Made by a program: the position numbers and the translations under genes. Positions 29,626-33,118 of a DNA stretch of 33,118 nucleotides are shown here, piece after piece. The stretch lies in contig QMIW01000044.1 in assembly GCA_024434165.1 (NCBI GenBank), positions 1-33,118 on the forward strand, given 5' to 3'. This stretch comes from Chloroflexota bacterium (GTDB taxonomy: Bacteria > Chloroflexota > Anaerolineae > Anaerolineales > Villigracilaceae). The notes below the pieces were generated by a model. The model searched no databases. It saw nothing but the letters and a program-made list of their open reading frames with translations, and was not told the DNA's origin. The stretch's first letter is position 1. Every line of letters starts with the position of its first letter.

Positions 29626-29716
29626 CAGTTATATGTGAAAAATGGAACAATGCTTGTCCCCAAGAATACACGATGTCCCGTTTCAATCCCATCCTCCTCC
29701 ATCCCGCCTTTGGAAT

Positions 29717-29750
29717 GAAAAAAGAGTGATTAATCAATCACTCTTTTTCA
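29717..29750 (-). terminator. Rho-independent terminator after the narL-like gene
   Basis: Complementary arms GAGTGATT and AATCACTC with a four-base loop are extended by A-runs and T-runs on both sides, giving a stem of about 13 pairs. On the - strand it ends in six T. It lies 24 bases after the response-regulator stop and separates the two-component operon from the nar operon. It is symmetric and could work in both directions. Confidence 0.8.
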
Positions 29751-29773
29751 AAAAAGAATTAGTTCTTCCGGGG

Positions 29774-30433
29774 CTACAAAATCCCTTTTGCCTGAGCCGC
29801 CTTTGCCGCTTCCCGCCGGGTGCGGACGTGAAGTTTGGATAGGATGTTTCGCATGTGGGTCTTCACGGTGTTCAGGCTGATGTTCAATACAGCGGCAATC
29901 TCCTTATCCGTGGCGCCTTTGGCGGCCTGCGCCAAAACCTGCTGCTCCCGTTCCGATAACCCGCCCTCCTCTTCCGTCTCTGAGGGGGTGTTTTTACTCA
30001 AACGGCGAAACTCCGAAAGGACCCGTCCCGCCAGGTGTGGCGGCAGGGCGGCTTCGCCGTGCAGCGCTCCCCGCAGCATGTCCAGCAGCGATTGCGAACG
30101 GATATCCTTCAACAAATACCCTTGCGCCCCGTTCTTAAGCGCTTCGAAAAGTTTGTCATCGTCGTCGCGGACGGTCAACATGACCATGACCGCCTCCGGC
30201 AGAATATGCCTGATCTGCCGCACCGCTTCGATGCCATCCATGCCGGGCATTTGCACATCCATGAGGATCAGGTCCGGCTTCAACTCCTGCGCTTTGACAA
30301 AGGCTTCCAAACCGTCGCTGGCTTCGCCGACCACCTGCATATCGGGCTGGGAACCGATGATGCCCGCCAGTCCCTCGCGGAAAAGCGCATGATCGTCAAC
30401 CAGCAATACTCGAACCTGTTCCATTTTGTTCAT
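29774..30433 (-). CDS. narL: NarL/FixJ-family response regulator
   Basis: DNA-binding response regulator of 219 residues. The receiver domain has acidic residues D13 and D14, phosphoacceptor D59 in LILMDVQMPGMDG, the conserved Thr in MLTVRD, and Lys in YLLKD. A linker of acidic residues leads to a LuxR-type helix-turn-helix (about 157-219; LSEREQQVLAQAAKGATDKE). The start region overlaps the 3' end of the kinase gene by 38 bases; ATG 30424 is an alternative. Pairing with a NarX-like kinase and the adjacent nar operon supports nitrate or redox control of the latter. The gene symbol is by family and context. Confidence 0.88.
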   Translation of the reverse strand: MNKMEQVRVLLVDDHALFREGLAGIIGSQPDMQVVGEASDGLEAFVKAQELKPDLILMDVQMPGMDGIEAVRQIRHILPEAVMVMLTVRDDDDKLFEALKNGAQGYLLKDIRSQSLLDMLRGALHGEAALPPHLAGRVLSEFRRLSKNTPSETEEEGGLSEREQQVLAQAAKGATDKEIAAVLNISLNTVKTHMRNILSKLHVRTRREAAKAAQAKGIL

Positions 30434-32381
30434 TTCCTTCCGCCGCCCACGTCAATGTGACGCGGGTTCCATGCCCTGGCGCAGATCGAATCTCGATCCG
30501 TCCGCCGATATGCTCGGCGCGCGCCTGCATGATCTGCAAGCCAAAATGCCCGTTTGAAACGGGCAGGGATGGATCGAACCCGCATCCATCATCCTCGATC
30601 GTCACATAATAATTCTTTCCGCTTCCGCCTGACCGCACGCTCACCGTCCGCGCATGGGCATGACGGGCGGCGTTAATCAACGCCTCACGGGCAATTTTGA
30701 ATACCTGCTCCGCCATTCGCGGAGAACAACTGAGCGTAGAGTCGCTTTCGGGCTGCCAGACCAGTTCAAAGTCATGCTGCGAGGCGACTTCATCCAATGC
30801 GGCGCGCAAGCGGTCCTGCAGATTTTGGGACAGCGGCGGTTCTTCCATCAAACGATCAATGGCGCGGCGGACATCGCGGGTGGCTTTGTTGATCGTCTCG
30901 CGCGTTTTGCGAAGACGTTCCAACGCCGGGCTTTCCTGCCCGTCGGATAGAAATTCCACCACCTGATCGGTCATCAAACCAAGGTAACTGAGCGTTTGTC
31001 CCAGTCCGTCGTGCATTTCCGCCGCCACGCGCCGGCGCTCTTCAAGCGCAGCCACGCGTTCCGCCTGCGCGAACAGACGCGCATTTTCCAGCGCAATCGC
31101 AGCCACGTTCGCCAGTTTGGTCAGCATATCCGCGGATTCGCTTGCAAACCGATTCTGCGCGGGGCTGCCCACGCACAACGCGCCGATCACACGGTCGCCA
31201 ATGCGAAGCGGCGCCGCCAGATGACTGGCGCGATATTCGTCCGAAAGCATGCGGCATCCGCCCCCGCAGGAATCCACGCCGCAGATCATAGTATGGTCGC
31301 TTGCAAGCACTGCATTTGCAAATTGATGATTGACGCGCATGGTACTGCCAACCACTGCATGTTTTGGCCCGCTCAAGGTTTGAAGTTTCAGCCAGCGCCG
31401 GGTTTCATCCACAAGACACAGCGAAGCCACCTCGCCGCCCAGCAGAGTGCGCGCCTTTTCCGTGACCGAGTTCAGCACTTGTTGAATATCGAGCCGCGAC
31501 GAAATCTCACGGCTGACCTGATTAAGCATCTCAAGTTCCTGCGTGCGCCGGGCGACGCGCTTTTCCAACGCTGTATTCCATTGGATGAGTTCTCCACGGG
31601 CGGCGAGAAGACTGGAACGCATATCATCGAATGCCCGAGACAAAACCCGCATCTCCTCTGGACCTTCAACCTGCACAGCCGCATCAAGCTGATTCTCCCC
31701 GAGTCGTTTTGCCGCCACTCCCAACGCCCGCAGCGGCTGCAACAACGAACGCCGCGTGATCCACGCGCCGACCGCCAGCAGACCCAATGCGCACGCCAGG
31801 AATACCGCCTGAATGATCCGCAGGCGGTTTACCTTGGCTATCGAAGCAGATTCGTACAAACGCACAACCAGATCGGCTTTTTGCACCAAATCATCAGACT
31901 GCACTTCGAGACCGACCTGCAGGGAATGCTTGTCCGGCGAGGCAATGACCGCCTCCAATGTGGAGCGGTACTGCTCCCAACCAGACTCTACTTCAAGTAA
32001 CGCCGCAAGGATCTGTGTATCGCCTGTCGCCGGCAATTCGGCGGTACGATTCGCCAGATACGGCGCGCCTCCCCCATACTGCAAGGCAGACAAGGTATCG
32101 CCGAATATCCGCTCCGACTCCCGCAAGTCCGCCAGCGCAGTGTCGTCCCCGCTTTGGAGTTGAAGGGCGAGCCGTGTCATCTGTTGAATCAGCATCCGCT
32201 GACGCCCTGCCAGATTTATGACAAGCGCGTCCTGCTGCTGGGTCTGCAAGCTCCAAAAGGTAAGACTTGCAGAAACACCCACAAGCAGGAAGAAGGCTGC
32301 GAACAGAAAAGTGAGTTGATCTTGAAGGCGTCGGAACATGATGCGGGTAGAAACAGCGGACTTTGATTGCAACTTTTTCAT
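30396..32381 (-). CDS. narX: NarX-like nitrate/redox sensor histidine kinase
   Basis: Membrane sensor kinase of 661 residues. Helix 1 (about 22-44) and helix 2 (about 189-209) enclose an extracytoplasmic four-helix sensor whose start INLAGRQRMLIQQMTRLAL (55-73) is the P-box by which NarX and NarQ bind nitrate or nitrite. A HAMP domain (about 210-262) and coiled coil lead to a GAF domain (about 298-435) with cysteines at 322, 367, 372, 376 and 403. The HisKA_3 motif EMHDGLGQ places the phosphorylated histidine at 457. The HATPase domain has EALINAARHA, DDGCGF and GHFGLQIM. Start at 32381; ATG 32339 is possible. It overlaps the response-regulator gene. Confidence 0.9.
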   Translation of the reverse strand: MKKLQSKSAVSTRIMFRRLQDQLTFLFAAFFLLVGVSASLTFWSLQTQQQDALVINLAGRQRMLIQQMTRLALQLQSGDDTALADLRESERIFGDTLSALQYGGGAPYLANRTAELPATGDTQILAALLEVESGWEQYRSTLEAVIASPDKHSLQVGLEVQSDDLVQKADLVVRLYESASIAKVNRLRIIQAVFLACALGLLAVGAWITRRSLLQPLRALGVAAKRLGENQLDAAVQVEGPEEMRVLSRAFDDMRSSLLAARGELIQWNTALEKRVARRTQELEMLNQVSREISSRLDIQQVLNSVTEKARTLLGGEVASLCLVDETRRWLKLQTLSGPKHAVVGSTMRVNHQFANAVLASDHTMICGVDSCGGGCRMLSDEYRASHLAAPLRIGDRVIGALCVGSPAQNRFASESADMLTKLANVAAIALENARLFAQAERVAALEERRRVAAEMHDGLGQTLSYLGLMTDQVVEFLSDGQESPALERLRKTRETINKATRDVRRAIDRLMEEPPLSQNLQDRLRAALDEVASQHDFELVWQPESDSTLSCSPRMAEQVFKIAREALINAARHAHARTVSVRSGGSGKNYYVTIEDDGCGFDPSLPVSNGHFGLQIMQARAEHIGGRIEIRSAPGHGTRVTLTWAAEGNEQNGTGSSIAG

Positions 32382-32530
32382 TATAACATCCGCCTTTGAA
32401 AAGAATTACCGCCGAGGGCGGGCCTCAGCACCCCCGCCGACTCCGAAATTGAAAGATTCCTTCACATTGGCGCAAGTGCCATTCCTGTAAATGACCCATC
32501 CGTGGATTTCATTGCCTTGTCCTTTGGCTC

Positions 32531-32560
32531 AGTGACAGCCACTTTGCAATGACTGTCACT
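32531..32560 (-). terminator. AGTGACAG/CTGTCACT hairpin after the membrane-protein gene
   Basis: Perfect eight-base arms AGTGACAG (32531-32538) and CTGTCACT (32553-32560) enclose a 14-base loop. It begins 17 bases past the stop codon that a frame-corrected upstream gene would use (32578). No T-run follows, so it is only a candidate; a second GC-rich hairpin with arms GGCGGG and CCCGCC lies at about 32416-32438 further on. Confidence 0.35.
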
Positions 32561-33101
32561 TGCATATCGAGTACGCCTTACAAATATCTTGCGACTGCCA
32601 TGCCAGCATGGCGACCGCCAGCAGAAAGAAGTCGAATTGATAGGCTTTCATCAACGACGACTGCAAGCGGTTCATCTCCTGGATTTGGGCTGGCTTCGGC
32701 GCACCCTGCGCGGATTCCATCTCCGCCCCCAGCCTGGCGATCCTGCCTTGCATTTTCCCGAAATAGGATGTGCCAAGAATGTACGAACCCAAAGCCGCCA
32801 CGGCGCCGACGGTAAACCCAAAGCCCGCACCCGTCGTCCAAATAAAACTTATTCCACCTGCGAAGAAGCGCGCATACAGCAACGCCCCCGAGAGCACGGT
32901 GACAGTGGTGACGATCCCCATCATTGCGCCGAATCGCGGACCAAACGCCTGCATGAATTTCTGCCCGGCGGATTGGACCGAACGAACGGCAGGGATGAGC
33001 AACAGCAGATAGAGCGCCGCGCTTCCCACCCACATGATCCCGCCGCCAAGGTGCAGGACGCGCAGGATAAGAATGACATAAAGGTTGTTTAGAATATTCA
33101 C
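32556..33101 (-). CDS. Small integral membrane protein, CopD/DUF2269-like, with probable C-terminal frameshift
   Basis: Unassigned membrane protein of 181 residues as read. Four hydrophobic helices are visible, with LRVLHLGGGIMWVGSAAL in the first; the histidine before a GxxWVG motif resembles CopD/DUF2269-type proteins. A hydrophilic helix (about 115-150) precedes the last membrane helix. The start is GTG at 33101, preceded by AAGGAG. The tail after LLAVAMLA reads WQSQDICKAYSICK, which is hydrophilic and odd. One extra base near 32601 would give LLAVAMLAMAVARYL and a stop at 32578, a much more natural helix end. This points to a frameshift or sequence error. Function unknown. Confidence 0.65.
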   Translation of the reverse strand: MNILNNLYVILILRVLHLGGGIMWVGSAALYLLLLIPAVRSVQSAGQKFMQAFGPRFGAMMGIVTTVTVLSGALLYARFFAGGISFIWTTGAGFGFTVGAVAALGSYILGTSYFGKMQGRIARLGAEMESAQGAPKPAQIQEMNRLQSSLMKAYQFDFFLLAVAMLAWQSQDICKAYSICK

Positions 33102-33118
33102 GGTTTTTCTCCTTTTAT

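Noticed and set aside
29680-29704. GTTTCAATCCC, which resembles the end of a CRISPR repeat
   Set aside because: Only one copy is present and there is no spacing pattern or cas gene.

Overview
The window looks like part of an Anaerolineae-type (Chloroflexota) chromosome of moderately high GC. This rests on inference from several traits: a MalT-like ATPase ending in a BTAD domain instead of a LuxR domain, threonine/proline-rich linkers in a secreted protein, a Gram-positive-style lipoprotein layout, and a heavy load of short dispersed palindromic repeats. No rRNA, tRNA, transposase, phage gene or CRISPR array was seen.

Left part (233-6061, + strand): a tight, complete NiFe-hydrogenase maturation operon, hypA-hypB-hypF-hypC-hypD-hypE, with stop/start overlaps or gaps of a few bases after hypB. 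HypA and HypB insert nickel. HypE and HypF make the cyanide ligand, and HypC and HypD assemble Fe(CN)2CO. No hydrogenase structural gene lies in the window. hypF carries an in-frame palindromic repeat that recurs upstream of the next regulator.

Middle part (6067-18597): a large MalT/BTAD-type regulator (- strand) diverges from a + strand cluster. That cluster holds a lipoprotein solute-binding protein, two permeases and two ATPases of the oligopeptide/dipeptide ABC family, a nitrilase-superfamily amidase, and a secreted beta-lactamase-fold serine hydrolase. One reading is a scavenging unit: hydrolysis outside, uptake, then intracellular amide cleavage, controlled by the divergent regulator. 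The substrate cannot be read from sequence.

Right part (19029-32381, - strand): a respiratory nitrate reductase region. In transcription order it is NarX-like sensor kinase, NarL-like response regulator, terminator, membrane-anchored cytochrome c, narG, narH, narJ, narI, an antiporter-type NarK, a symporter-type NarK, and an FmdE-family zinc protein, followed by a terminator. NarG has no Tat signal, so the active site should face the cytoplasm. The narG Shine-Dalgarno lies inside a perfect hairpin that competes with a second one. The right edge holds a small four-helix membrane protein with an apparent frameshift near its C-terminus.

Dispersed inverted repeats of at least six kinds sit in the gaps, several of them inside operons (solute-binding protein/permease, permease/ATPase, narG/narH, narK/narK), where they could adjust relative expression of the flanking genes.
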